Assembly (NCBI GenBank): GCA_024449915.1
Contig: JAMZAV010002214.1
Location: 35,041-99,040 of the forward strand
Source: Sweltsa coloradensis
Lineage: Eukaryota; Arthropoda; Insecta; Plecoptera; Chloroperlidae
Direction of reading: 5' to 3'
DNA length: 64,000 bases
Within the stretch, counting starts at the first letter, position 1. Every line of letters starts with the position of its first letter. The notes under the pieces were generated by a model, which had not been told where the DNA came from, did no database searches, and worked only from the letters and a program-made list of their open reading frames with translations. Shown piece after piece: positions 53,700 to 64,000 of the stretch. Both the position numbers and the translations under genes were made by a program.

Positions 53700-53965
53700 A
53701 CTATTCAAAATGAATAGTTTTTTCGTTTTACTATTGAAAGTGAATAGTATTTATAAATTTCTATTGCCGGCCCAAAAGTATTTTGTTTTAAGTGTTAAAA
53801 ATGAAAAATTGTTTTGCTTTACTATTGACAGTGAATAGTTTTTATAAATTTACTATTGCCTGCCAATAGTTGTTTCGAGTTTTTTTTCTTTTACTATTGA
53901 GAGTGAAAATGATATGATTTTTACTATTGTGGTAGAATAAGTATGTTTTATTTTACTTTAGAACA
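53700..53965. repeat. Subterminal TTACTATTG/GTGAATAG array, left
   Basis: Repeated TTTTACTATTGAAAGTGAAT and TTTATAAATTTACTATTGCC units (53734, 53819 and others). The inverted counterpart is at 59700-59990. Such subterminal arrays often act as transposase binding sites in large TIR elements; that is an inference here. Confidence 0.7.
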
Positions 53966-54269
53966 ACTTAATCATTTATATTTTCACTATTGAGAGCAGT
54001 AGTTGTTGGCTGTACAGCCTCACTCTTCGGGTCATAGTTGATAGTTTTTAAGAGTGGATAGTTAGTTATAAGCTTACTCTTTGCTTAGTGTTTTCATTTT
54101 AGTATTTTAAATTGGTCTTCATTATTTGACCTTCTCAGACTTAAAAGTTGTGTGATTGTGTGTATGCATTTAACTATTTCCTTATAATTGTATTAATTTT
54201 TTCATACATATTCTTATTAATATTAATCATGTCATCTTTGCCATATAATGTTGTCTGTAAAATGTTAAT

Positions 54270-54925
54270 TGGATAAGCGTAGCGAGCGAAACTAGATTCC
54301 TTTCACTATACATCCTGGAGAGAAAAATCCGGAATGTTTTGTTTTTTTTCTTTCTTGTTTGTATTATTTGTTCTGTCTGTAGCCACACTTCCGGCTAAAC
54401 CGATATTCCATTGCAATGAATTTTTTGGAGGCCTTCGAAATCTCTGACCAGACGCCGCGTTTTTGATCGCCATCGAAAAAATTATTTCTCACGAAATCGC
54501 ATTTTACGATTTTTTTTCAGATTTTAAAAATTTCTCTTCGACTTATAACACCTACCGTCCCGTATCCGATTGTAATGATTTTTTTGAAAGAACTTTTATT
54601 TAATGACTTTAATATATTCGTGTAAAATTTGAGCGCGAATCGAAAATAATTTTTCATGAAAATCACAAATTTTATGATTTTTTCTATTTTTTAAACAATC
54701 TTGTTGACTTATAACACCTACCTGCTTATCTGATTGTATGAATTGTTTTTCACACAGAACCTTAATTTTATGAATTAATATCTTCGTGTGACGTGAGCGC
54801 AATCAAAAAATAGCTTTTCATGAAAATCGTAGTTTTTTTTCGTTTTTTATTTTTTAGGCCTATTTTACATTTCTTCTCTTATAACACCTACATGCGTTCC
54901 TCCGATTGTAACGATTTTTTAATTG
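54270..54925 (+). mobile_element. Helentron-type element, copy 13
   Basis: TTGGATAAGCGTAGCGAGCG at the left, followed by subfamily-2 blocks: TCCGGCTAAACCGATATTCC, CGATTGTAATGATTTTTTTG and TTATAACACCTAC repeated three times. The right CTAG end is not visible, so the right limit is approximate. Confidence 0.65.
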
Positions 54926-55284
54926 AGAACAGCTAATTTGTATTTGTTCAACATGCGATGAGTGATATTGTTGAAATATGTTATTTATTTATTAAGTTTG
55001 CCATACTGGAAGTTTTTCCATATTTTCTGCTATTTTGTTGGCTAACTGGCTAGAAGCGCAGCAATCATCACAAGCATCACAAGCAAGGCATCATGGCGTC
55101 CCGGCGAGCTCGCCGGATGACAGTTTAGTTGCTTATTTTTTTAATATTCTATTCATACGTGTGCTATTATTATTTACTGTAATTGAGAAGTGCTATAACT
55201 TATTATGAGTGTTTGGTGATCGTAAATGCCCTTATGGCGACTTCTGCGATAGTTTTTGCCGCGTTTTCCGCGAGTGTTATTAGA

Positions 55285-55397
55285 ATGCCAGACGTCTGTT
55301 GTGTTGGCGTGTTGCGACTATGAACTTCAAACTATTGCCGAAAAGATTCTTCACGTTACGAGTTCCTACAATTGCATAATATGCTGGATCTTAAAGG
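55285..55397 (+). pseudogene. Exon-like remnant, possible THAP-type start
   Basis: ATG at 55285 reads MPDVCCVGV before a stop nine bases on; in the same frame TSNYCRKDSSRYEFLQLHNM follows up to a donor-like AAAG|GTAAGA at 55395. A Cys-x(n)-Cys...SNY pattern after an initial MP recalls THAP zinc fingers of P/Kolobok-type transposases, but the stop and lack of later THAP residues keep this weak. Confidence 0.2.
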
Positions 55398-55399
55398 TA

Positions 55400-58300
55400 A
55401 GAGCTCCTTTAAAGCCTAATGACAATTGAGGGTGTAACGTGTAGGCCCCTAGCCTAGGCCCCTAGCCCTAGCCTACCGAGCTAGCGGCCAGTGGGGTATT
55501 GGCAACCACAAAGTTGTTTGCAAACAGCTGGATAGGCCTACACTTCAGCACTGCATAGGCCTTACCCGCACACTGTCATTCGAAGTTCAATTCTTTGCTA
55601 ATCTATGTTCAACAAACAACAAAACACTACTCAAATGTTAGCCACATCGCCATTAAAATACGATTATTGTATCAATGTGACTGCTAGGGTAGACAGGAAG
55701 ACACATGGTTCTATGCCTAAGGCCCCGAGCTTTCCTTTTTGGAAGGTGCTAGGGTCTATGCCTAGTCCTCGACATTAAGCACGATAATAGTTGTCTCTGC
55801 CTAGGCTACTCCTATGGCAAGGCCCTAGGTATGCCATAGGTAGCCTATTGGCCAGCTCTCCTAGCCCACAGCATGAGGGCCTGTCACCAAGATTAGCAAG
55901 CTAGCCTCCCTGCCAAGATTTGTAAAACCTACGCTCATTCGCGCCCCCCTCCCCCTAACCTAGGGCTTTTCCCCATTATATCACAGTGTTAAAAGTTGGG
56001 GGCAAGCCGTAGCCCTACCAACCGAAGACGTGCCCCCCAAGATGATATTTCTAGAACAGTATTTTCTTTTTTGTCAAAAAAGGCCTAGGCCTACTATTTT
56101 CTTAGCCTAGGGCCTAGGCATAGGCCTACTATTTCCTAGCCTAGGTAGGGCCACACCTTCATAACTGTGGTCCTTGGAGACTAGAAGTAGGCCATATAGG
56201 GCCTAGCCGAGCGCCACAGATATTCAATTAGCGGATACAATTCTTGTAGCTTCGTATTTTTCGCAGCGCCTCGGAACCTGCTGAAACGCTTGGTAGTAAC
56301 CACGCCTACTTACAACACGCCAAAGGTTTTGAAATTTTTAGGCCTAAAGGATGTTAGGCTAGTGCCTACTGTAGTTACCTTTACAAATGATTACGTCTAT
56401 CATGTCAGCTGGTGTCTCCAAAGATTTGAAAATTGAGGAAGAAATAGCGAATTTTAAAATTCTTCGGTAGCCTACGGTACTGAAGGCATAGGCCTGATTT
56501 AATGGCGCCTGAATAAATTATTTAAAATCTTACTACTACGGCTTCTAGTAGTAGGTCTAAGGTACTAGGCTACATAAGTCTAACATAATAGGCCTAACAC
56601 ATTTTTTTTAAATTTAAACTAGGCCTTAACTTTTGGGCTCTAAAGAAAAGAATTTTCTTGCAATTTCCTTCCTAATTGGAAAAATAAGGGTGGGATACCG
56701 GTAATGTCAGAAAAATCTGAGATTTTGGTTGTAGACTAGGCTAGGCCTACCTCCAGTCTCTAGCCTCGCAACTAAATTTAAGGCTAAATGTTCTGATCTG
56801 AAAATTAAATAAAAACAGTAGACCTCCTTCCAGCGACTCAGAACATGCTGAAACTCCTTGTAGCCTACATTACAACTAGGCTACGCCAAAGGTTCATGTA
56901 ATTTTAAGCTTAAAGGGGATGGCGCGGTAGGTTACCTAGGTATCTAGTTAACATTAAAAAATTATTGGCTATCAATGTCAGATGGTATGATTCCTAAGAT
57001 TTGTTATTGAAGAAAATAGGGAAGTTTTGACTAATTCTTCGATTCGAGCAAAAATTTCTCGTAGCCTACCGTTGCTAGGCTAGGGCTGCAGGTAGATACA
57101 GGGCCTGGTTAAATTATTTTAAAAACCTTACTTGGCCTATGGATTTCTAGACGAGGGCCTATGATATCCATTTATTTTTTAAATTTAAACTAGGCCTAGG
57201 CCAATGCTTTTTGGGGCTACAAAAGAAAATATTGAGCCTATCCTGCAATTCCTCCAATTGAAAAAGTTAAGTAGCCTATGGGTAACCTACTTAAAACTAA
57301 AACCTATTAGGCCAATGGTTATGAGATGAAAATGAAATAAAACAGTAGGCCTCCTTCCAGCGCGTCGGAACATGCACATGAACTCGTTCTTGGTAGCCTA
57401 CATTTCATCAACTACGCAAGAAGTTCATGTCATTTTAGGCCTAAAGATGGGCTGTAGGCCTATAGTAAACATTAAAAATTATTGCCTATCATGTCTGCTT
57501 GGTGTGATTCTAAAAAAATTTTTGAAATTGGAAAACATAAAAATTTCAATCAAATTCCCTAGGTAGGCCTAGGCCCCTCAGAGGGAAGTTGAAAAAATAA
57601 ATTGAGAAAAATTTCTTCGGAAGGGGCTACTACCATAGAGCCTACAGGTGCAGCTAGATTTGTGGTCGCATATATATTATTTAAGCCTAGAATTTGTTAA
57701 TGCCTATAGGCCTATCTTCTATTAGCCTACTAGGGCGCCTATGACACAGTTTATTTTAAAAAATCATTGAGGCCTACAGCTTGTTGGTCTATGAAAGAAA
57801 GACTAGATCTTGCAATTCCCCACTGGATTAGAAAATCCGGTACTGGTAGGACCTACCGTACCGTAGACCTTCCGCCACCGTACTGTCAGGGAACTAAAAA
57901 ATCTAAGATTTTGTTGTAGACTAGGTTACTACTCCCTAAAAACTAAAAACCTGGTAGACCTACGGTGTAGCCTAAGCCAATAATTAGGCCTATGATTATG
58001 AAATTTAAATAAAACAGTACCGGTAGGCGCCAAAAAAATTAGGCCTACAAGAACTAAATTGCAAAGTATTCATTTTTATCTGCCGAGGCTGATATTGCAA
58101 TTAAATTTACTTTTTGCCCATAGCTGTAGGCTTAGCATAGCCTTCTAAGGAGCCTCTTTTTGAATTTACATGCTTGTTAAAGTAGCTAAATTTAAGTATT
58201 ATCTTAAGACATAGGGCCTAGGCCTGCAGGTGTTTTGTTAGGCCTAGGCTTATATTAGGTAGCGAACAGGTGAGGGGTCTAGTGAGAGATAGGAGCTACG

Positions 58301-58960
58301 CCAGCATGTAAAAACAAATTGAGTTTAGAAGTTTTCAGGTAGTTAAACTGCTGTCTTTAATTTTTTGTATCATAACTTTTTAAAATTATTATTATTAGGC
58401 AATGACAATCAAATAAAAACAGTACCGGTAGGCCCAATAAATTAGGCCTACAAAACTAAAGTGCAAGTATTTTATCTGCCGAGGGCTATTGCAATTAATC
58501 TTACCTTTTATGCCATAGCTTTAGGCTTAGACCTAGCCTTCTAAGAGCCTCATTATTGAATTTACATGCTTGTTAAAGTAGCTAAAATTAAGTATTATTT
58601 AAAGACATAGGGCCTAGGCCTGCAGGGGTTTTGTGGGGGGCCTAGGCTTGTATTAGTACAAACAGTTGAAGGGGTCTAGTGAAGAAGGAGCTATCGCCAC
58701 ATGTAAAATCAAATTGAGTTTAGAAAAGTTTCAGTATTTTTAAAACTGCTGTCTTATTTTTGTTATGAATAAACTTTTTAAAATTATTATTTTAGGCAAA
58801 GGGTACTATACTATAGGCCTAGTCCCTTTAAAACAAGTAATTCATACAAAAATTAGAGTCATAGGCCCTACCGTAGCAGTTTTAACCACTGAAACTTTGC
58901 TAAACTATTTTTACATGTGACATAGCCCCACCTCTCACTAGGCCCCTAAGTTATTCCAAT
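55400..58960. repeat. TAGGCCTA/CCTAGG-rich region
   Basis: The hexamers AGGCCT and CCTAGG and the octamer TAGGCCTA occur dozens of times without fixed period, in both orientations because they are palindromic. Two diverged tandem copies of about 400 bp lie at 58020-58380 and 58390-58800 (GCCAAAAAAATTAGGCCTAC/ATTTAAGTATTATCTTAAGA blocks), and 56300-56560, 56860-57080 and 57350-57530 are further relatives (CATGCTGAAAC, AACATTAAAAATTATTG). No gene. Confidence 0.7.
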
Positions 58961-58996
58961 ATTTAAATTCTGAAACAAGAATTTTATTGTTTACAG

Positions 58997-59140
58997 GTCA
59001 TTTTCCAGGATGATGCCCTAGAGAACTTCAGAGAAGGCATCAATGAAAGCGTCCAGGGGAAGTTTGTCGACAATCCCGTGTCAAATTTGACAAAAAGTCT
59101 TGATCTTTTGCATTATGTAGGGCTAACACATTTTCTATGA
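58997..59140 (+). pseudogene. Exon-like fragment, product unknown
   Basis: TTTATTGTTTACAG|GTCATTTTCC resembles a splice acceptor. The following frame of 48 codons (VIFQDDALENFREGINESVQ ... LLHYVGLTHFL) ends with TGA at about 59138. It lacks recognisable motifs. Inside the 6.3-kb TIR element it could be a last transposase exon. Confidence 0.25.
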
Positions 59141-60151
59141 GGTGTACCCAAACCAACCAACCAAATAAAATTATCTTAATCAAATGATTTCAGGATCTTT
59201 GTGTTAATTTTTATATGGTTACCTTACATGGCAACTGGGATACTTTGAAGTCAATTAATTGAGAAATCTGAATCGATAGGCCTACTTAAAGTTAGGAATA
59301 TTTTATTAAATGCAGTCACATTACCCTGGGCATCATTAGTTATTGGTGTATGAAATTCAATAATGTCATGGCCCATAGGCCTACAGTGACATACAATAGC
59401 CTAATAGGTTTCTTTCTGTGTAGAGCAAACTACGCATGCCTGATTAGTGACTAACCTGTAACCAAAATTGTTTAATTGACTTTAAAGTTGCAGTGCAATA
59501 TCCCACGTTTTGTATTATTCCTAATCAATGTTATTAGTAGTGTAGGAATAGGATATGCTTTTCTACAATTTTTCAGGTACCACAAAATCATGCCCATTCA
59601 CCTTTTGGAAGAAGCATGATATTGGTAAGAAGTTCACCATTGTTTTTTTACCAGTATGAACTAGGCCTATTGAAAAAGCCCAATAATTCCTACTGGTAAA
59701 AATATAACTTAACTATCGACCATAGCCAATAGTGAACTATGGACTATTATCCAATAGTTTACTATTGACATCTGCAATAGTAAATTATTGACTTAAATGA
59801 ATAGTTTACTATTCATTAGGTGAATAGTTTACTATTCATAAGGTGAATAGTTTACTATTCACTTTTGAAAGTTCCCCAGTAGTAATTCTCAATAGTAAAA
59901 GTGAATAGTAATCACGAATAGTTATTCCAAATTTACTAGCTCAATAGTAATAGTCAATAGTAATTCCAATAGTAGAATCAATAGTGATTTTTCACAAGGG
60001 TATTATAGAATACGGTAATTGTAAGACATTTCGTGTTGTGTGTGTAATAATATTTGACTTGGGTCGATGGTTTTATTTATATCTTTAACCTTGGCTTTAT
60101 AGTAGGCGACTATGACGCTGTTATGTTAGTACTTTAGACAGAAATTAAAAA

Positions 60152-60229
60152 GTGACTACACCGGGGTTTGAACCCGGGCCGGGACCTTAGCTGTCCGGGA
60201 TTGTCTTACCAACTGAGCTATGCAGCCAC
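60152..60229 (-). repeat. tRNA-like unit, minus strand, of an inverted pair
   Basis: Minus-strand GTGGCTGCATAGCTCAGTTG and GGGTTCAAACCCCGGTGTAG; the 5' GTGGCTG pairs with the 3' TAGTCAC as an acceptor stem. It contains a small internal duplication (GGTCCCGGCCCGGG). Followed on its 3' side by TTTTTAATTTCTGTCTAAAG. Confidence 0.6.
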
Positions 60230-60413
60230 CAATTTAAATCTGTCTAATTCTTGGTCTGTTTTGTACATTTGTAGAGCAAAACTGAAAAAAACTAGAGAAT
60301 ACAAACCATCTCTATAACCCTAGAGTTGGACTATACGATGTTTAACCTTGGCTTTATAAGTAGGCGACTTTGACTCTGTTACTTATGTTAGTACTTTAGA
60401 CAAAAACTAAAAA

Positions 60414-60460
60414 AGTGACTACACCAGGGTTTGAACCCGGGACCTTAGCTGTCCGTACAT
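60414..60460 (-). repeat. Partial tRNA-like unit
   Basis: GTGACTACACCAGGGTTTGA then ACCCGGGACCTTAGCTGTCC is the 3' half of the unit at 60152, with the same TAGTTTTTGTCTAAAGTAC tail on the left and the same ACTTTGACTCTGTTA left flank. Part of a tandem duplication of about 260 bp (60100-60455). Confidence 0.6.
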
Positions 60461-60502
60461 GTAATGTACAAAATAGACCAAGAATTAGACAGTTTTAAAT
60501 TG

Positions 60503-60577
60503 GTGGCTGCATAGCTCAGCTGGTAAGAGCATAGCCCGGACAGCTAAGGTCCCGGGTTCAAACCCCGGTGTAGTCAC
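60503..60577 (+). tRNA. tRNA-like gene or SINE head, cloverleaf plausible
   Basis: 75 nt with acceptor GTGGCTG/TAGTCAC, D arm AGCTCAGCTGGTAAGAGC, a 4-bp anticodon stem (TAGC/GCTA) around loop CCGGACA, and T arm CCGGGTTCAAACCCCGG. The loop would give anticodon GGA, but position 33 is C rather than U. A TTTTT run follows immediately. Because two inverted relatives lie within 450 bp, a tRNA-derived repeat is more likely than a working tRNA. Confidence 0.4.
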
Positions 60578-61024
60578 TTTTTGAATTATATATATATATA
60601 CTCGTAAATATAATGTTTTAGAGTCGATATTTTATTTTCGTTGGAAAACAATGCTAAAACGTAGTCTAACGGTAATGTATTATACGGTCTACTATTTGTA
60701 TTTTTGTATTAGGCCGTATTTACTTTTTTAATGGAACTTAATATTTGTGTGGATTTAATAAAATAAAACAAAGCTTATAAATTTTCCGCTCGAGATAGGG
60801 GGACCATTTCACGCAGTGATTGTAGTTTGTTGTAATATGCATATTTAAAATATGAGTAGGGCTCAGTTTTGGAATTATTTTGTGTTCGATTCTACATGAC
60901 CATCCATTATTTCGATAGCGCGTGTTTCAGTAGATCCATTGTATTGACACACGCACACATCCACACGATTGACATGTTTGTATAATTTTGTTTAACCCTG
61001 AGAAGTACATTGGTGGGTTATCAT

Positions 61025-61130
61025 GAAACAGAAATTAAAAATTGTCTCCACAAGGTATATTATAGATCTCAGGATTTTCACTCTCCGGGCGGATTCCAAC
61101 CAACTTAGCATTATAGAGACGACGTGCCTA
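61025..61130 (-). repeat. Degenerate tRNA-like unit
   Basis: Minus strand: TAATGCTAAGTTGGTTGGAA (A-box-like) and a weak T arm, with the shared CAGAAATTAAAAATTGTCTC flank at 61029. Confidence 0.35.
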
Positions 61131-61289
61131 TTTAGTATGTATTTTGCTAATTACAGAATTTGTTAATTGAATATGAGTGAAAACATTGTACGCACTGCAC
61201 TAGAAATAAAAACTAAAATAGGCTTGCATCCCGGCATTCGCCTAAGGGCTCAAGAATTCCCGGATGAAACTTTCAGCTAGGATTGCTGG

Positions 61290-61360
61290 TGACGGGATTC
61301 AACCGTTTCCTTCCAAATCAGAGTCTCACGCGTTATGCATGAGCTACCTCTAACGGTTTG
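61290..61360 (-). repeat. tRNA-like unit
   Basis: Minus strand GTAGCTCATGCATAACGCGT (A box) and AACGGTTGAATCCCGTC (B box). Acceptor pairing is poor. Confidence 0.45.
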
Positions 61361-61559
61361 TAACCGCACGGCCTGTGCAAGTCTCATTTTGGCCCTCAGC
61401 CGGAGAATTTTTCATTTTTATTTTAATATATTTGCATATGATAAGGTTTAATTGTAACAGTTAAGGCAGTTAATTGGTTAAGTAAATTGGCATATTGCAT
61501 GCACTTTTACGTGATGTCACAAATCACAAGTAATAGTTCAGTAGCCACTCTAGTTGTGA

Positions 61560-62420
61560 AGGTGCAGCTGAGAGTCAATGTATTTGGTTAATTTCACCGA
61601 TGTTTTTGGGATAGGGAGTACAGGTAACGGGATCTCCGAACCACCCTGCAGTAGAGAAGCTGGAAAGTTGAGTTTGGCACAGCAAGTGTGGTGTTTTGGG
61701 CTCAGGAATGTGTAGCCTAGCCGACACATCCCCTCGCTCCACCGGTCCTCGTCGTGGCCTCGGCCAATGACAAGAGCGGACGGTACACGAGCCAGCTAGG
61801 CAGTGAAAATGCGAGTGAAGTCGAATTCTCGTCCAGAAAGCGGAAATACGTAGGCAACCCCTAGACCAATAACAGCCCTTAGTTTAAAGTTCGCGGGTGG
61901 TGAGACCCAATCACAGGGCAGAGTGTGAAACCAACGGAAGTAGTAGAAGCAAGTGTGCGTGTGTTTCGAGCAAGGGATCGTCCACTACGCACATCGCCAG
62001 AGAAGACGACGGTTGACTACAGTAGAGTGCATCTTTCAATCAGTGTTTTTGGAAGCATGGGTGTTTTCACCAAAGTGGGGAGTAATCCCAGGATGGGTTT
62101 GTACCTCCTGCTGAGGTCGAGCTACATCTCGCGTATATAATTATGTTTTTTTACAAGTTAATATCAGTAATCTTCGTGATAGCCGAGTAACGTGCTAGCC
62201 ACATGGCGAGTGTTTAATAGCCATGCGCGAATAACGACGACATCGCAATTACTATGGTAAATTCTTATATCTACACCCATACGGAGTGACATTGCGAGTT
62301 CAGTAAGAGTGTTTCAAGGTTTTCCGGTCATTTCGAAGTAAGTTGACTTGGTATGTCCAGCCACGTGGGACTACCAGGGTCACATCTACATCATCGTTGG
62401 ACATCCACTACACTACGCAA
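61560..62420 (+). other. CpG-richer segment, possible 5' exon of a gene outside the window
   Basis: Base composition changes to balanced GC with many CpGs from about 61600 to 62660. GAAGTAAGT at 62336 and GCAAGTAAGA at 62416 are good donor-like sites. A 71-codon frame at 61925-62140 has no motif. A non-coding or partly coding first exon reading to the right is possible but unproven. Confidence 0.2.
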
Positions 62421-62636
62421 GTAAGATAAATAACCCATAAGTTGCAACTCCCCCAATTTGTTCGAGACCCAGAGAACTTCGAGTTCATCTGAGGGCCTAG
62501 GCAGTCTCTTAGGAAGGTCGGTAAATCGGCCAGTTCACGATCACGTGACCCCGATACCACGGCAAGCGCGGACACAGGGCCCTTCCGTAGCAGAGATCTA
62601 CCGTGGGCCCACCCCCTCTCCCCGGCCGCTCCCGTG

Positions 62637-64000
62637 CTAGGCACTTCCAAGATGGCAACGTCCTCCCCCTCCCCCTCTACACAAACGATAGGCTACGAAT
62701 CTTCGTATTATAATAAGACCTATTCTTAAGGATTCTGTAACAGGGTATTGATTATTATGTTTATGTTTCTTATCTTTGCATGAGTTGGATCCAACCCCTA
62801 AATTAAAAAAAACCCGGATGTCAGTAGTTAGTATTTCACAAATGTTACAATATAACGCCACTGCTTTTAAATTGTTTCACTCACTGAGTAGCACGAACAT
62901 CCTAAAATCCTCCTTATAAGTTAATTCTCAGCCTTCAGCCGTTTCAACTATCTAATTCTTAAGTAGCAACTAGTACAGGACAAGCAGGAACGTCGAGCAA
63001 CCACCGGACGAGTGCAGCCCCTGGAGTGGAGCGGCTCAGCACTAGCGTGCCAGGTCAGGTACCTCTTCTCGACCCGCGAGGGCAGAAGTTGTATGTTGTT
63101 GCATCATCGATCCGCCACTGTACATGTTTGTGTTTGTTTTGCTAGGGCTAGATTTTTCCATCCCGCGTGTAGAACACATAAAATTCGTGTTATTTGTCAA
63201 TCCGATCTTTTGTTTTTAAAACCCGTTATAAACGTATGCAAAAACCCCGAGAAAAAAAATAGCACGTTTGTAAACAGTAGGTTCAAGTCAAGGTTAGCAA
63301 ATTATCAGCGACGATTGACGATTCATCGCGGAACGTTAAGTTTTGGACCTAGGACGATGTGTGCAGCGACACGGTTATTCGGTCAAAGCAAGCCATGCAG
63401 GGTTCGACAAATGCTATGTAAGAGATGCTGGAGACATGTCGAAATATTTGTGGTCTGGAAAATTTGTTCCAAACGGACACAACAGAGAGGCGTGTTTTCC
63501 CTGTAATATGCATTTGCCGCCTGCCGGCTGCCGCCTCGAGTGATCCAATAACACATTGCCAAAGCCCGGCGATGAGTCATTCAACACTTTAATAAGTATA
63601 ATTTTATATACAACTTTTAAAGCACTTCTACCGACCTTCCGAGGATGTTTTATAGTACGTCAATGCAAGGCCGAAGGGAATAATGCCAGAGCGTTGATTC
63701 TATTGTAGTAATAATACAGTGTTTTCTATAAACCAAATGGACTTGGTTCGAGCTCTCATGCACTCATTGGCTCATTACAGCAAAACGGTCACACCCGGGA
63801 ATCGAAATCGAAAGCTGAATTGAAGTTGTACTTCAACATTTACACAATGGTTATATACTGATCAAAATATCATAATTTTTGTTAACATGTGATTATAAAA
63901 GGCAAGTAATAATAATATTGACACAACACATGAAGGCAGCAATGTTCATTCTGTATCAATGATGTACTTCGTTACGTAATTTGACTTAGCGGCATGTCTT
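62637..64000. other. Unassigned end region
   Basis: Frames at 63012-63506 (164 codons) and 63343-63543 (66 codons, several cysteines) overlap in different frames. Neither shows a signal peptide or a known domain, and I cannot support either as a gene. The rest is AT-rich sequence without features. Confidence 0.35.

Larger units (their letters stand above)
53685..60000. mobile_element. 6.3-kb TIR element with TA target duplication
   Basis: CCCTTGTGAAAA at 53685 is matched by its inverse ending at 60000, and TA flanks both sides (53683-53684, 60001-60002). Subterminal zones on both sides (53700-53960 and 59700-59990) are arrays of TTACTATTG...GTGAATAG-type units in opposite orientation. The interior holds a Helentron-type insertion (copy 13), a TAGGCCTA-rich region and two exon-like remnants (55300-55400, 58997-59140). 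Too decayed to show a transposase clearly. The superfamily is uncertain; the TA duplication excludes hAT and piggyBac. Confidence 0.6.

Noticed and set aside
60503..60577. A confident functional tRNA-Ser(GGA)
   Set aside because: Position 33 is C, the anticodon stem has only four pairs, a serine-type long variable arm is absent, and two related units lie close by in inverted orientation.
63012..63543. Two overlapping frames of 164 and 66 codons
   Set aside because: No signal peptide, domain or splice evidence; the cysteine-rich end of the short frame does not match the SVWC spacing.

Overview
This window looks like an AT-rich, repeat-dense stretch of an invertebrate animal genome. The one conserved host gene family has the eight-cysteine layout of single-domain von Willebrand factor type C (SVWC) secreted proteins, which are common in arthropods, so an arthropod is my best guess; I cannot resolve the group. 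There are no bacterial-style operons. Nearly all longer open frames belong to mobile elements or are shadows of repeats.

Host genes. Two diverged copies of a three-exon secreted SVWC gene lie on the + strand. Copy B (38.29-45.45 kb) is intact: a signal-peptide exon, a middle cysteine exon and a C-terminal cysteine exon, with consensus splice sites and phases that match. Copy A (7.0-15.67 kb) has an intact middle and last exon. In place of one first exon it has a tandem array of about nine first-exon-like units, each built as signal peptide, short variable tail and phase-1 splice donor. The middle exon also has a second, indel-ridden copy. The two loci share 5' flanks, intron sequence, an intronic LINE tail and 3' flanks, so they arose by segmental duplication.

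Mobile elements. (1) A minus-strand CR1/L2-like non-LTR retrotransposon fills about 20.99-29.01 kb. Its first ORF carries a SAP-like N-terminus, an SGNH/GDSL esterase and a TARG1-type macrodomain, followed by an endonuclease/reverse transcriptase ORF. It is broken by a hAT-type MITE with an 8-bp target duplication and by a TTAA MITE. (2) More than a dozen copies of an asymmetric-ended repeat (TGGATGAGC at one end, a hairpin-like region and CTAG at the other) fit non-autonomous Helentron-type elements. (3) A decayed Maverick/Polinton (adintovirus-like) island at 49.16-51.72 kb carries capsid, unknown, protease and unknown frames. (4) A 6.3-kb element with TIR CCCTTGTGAAAA and a TA target duplication covers 53.7-60.0 kb and is rich in TAGGCCTA motifs. 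(5) There are several foldback elements, a PIF/Harbinger-like MITE, tRNA-like repeat units often in inverted pairs, and LINE fragments.

Tandem repeats include a 99-bp minisatellite open in three frames (3.66-4.29 kb), a 47-bp array (36.4-36.9 kb) and a GCCGCCATTTTG-rich array (45.8-46.3 kb). The last 3.4 kb is richer in GC and CpG and could hold a 5' exon of a gene lying outside the window. Many homopolymer-type indels, especially at 5.9-8.4 and 9.5-12.3 kb, suggest that part of the apparent decay may be assembly error.
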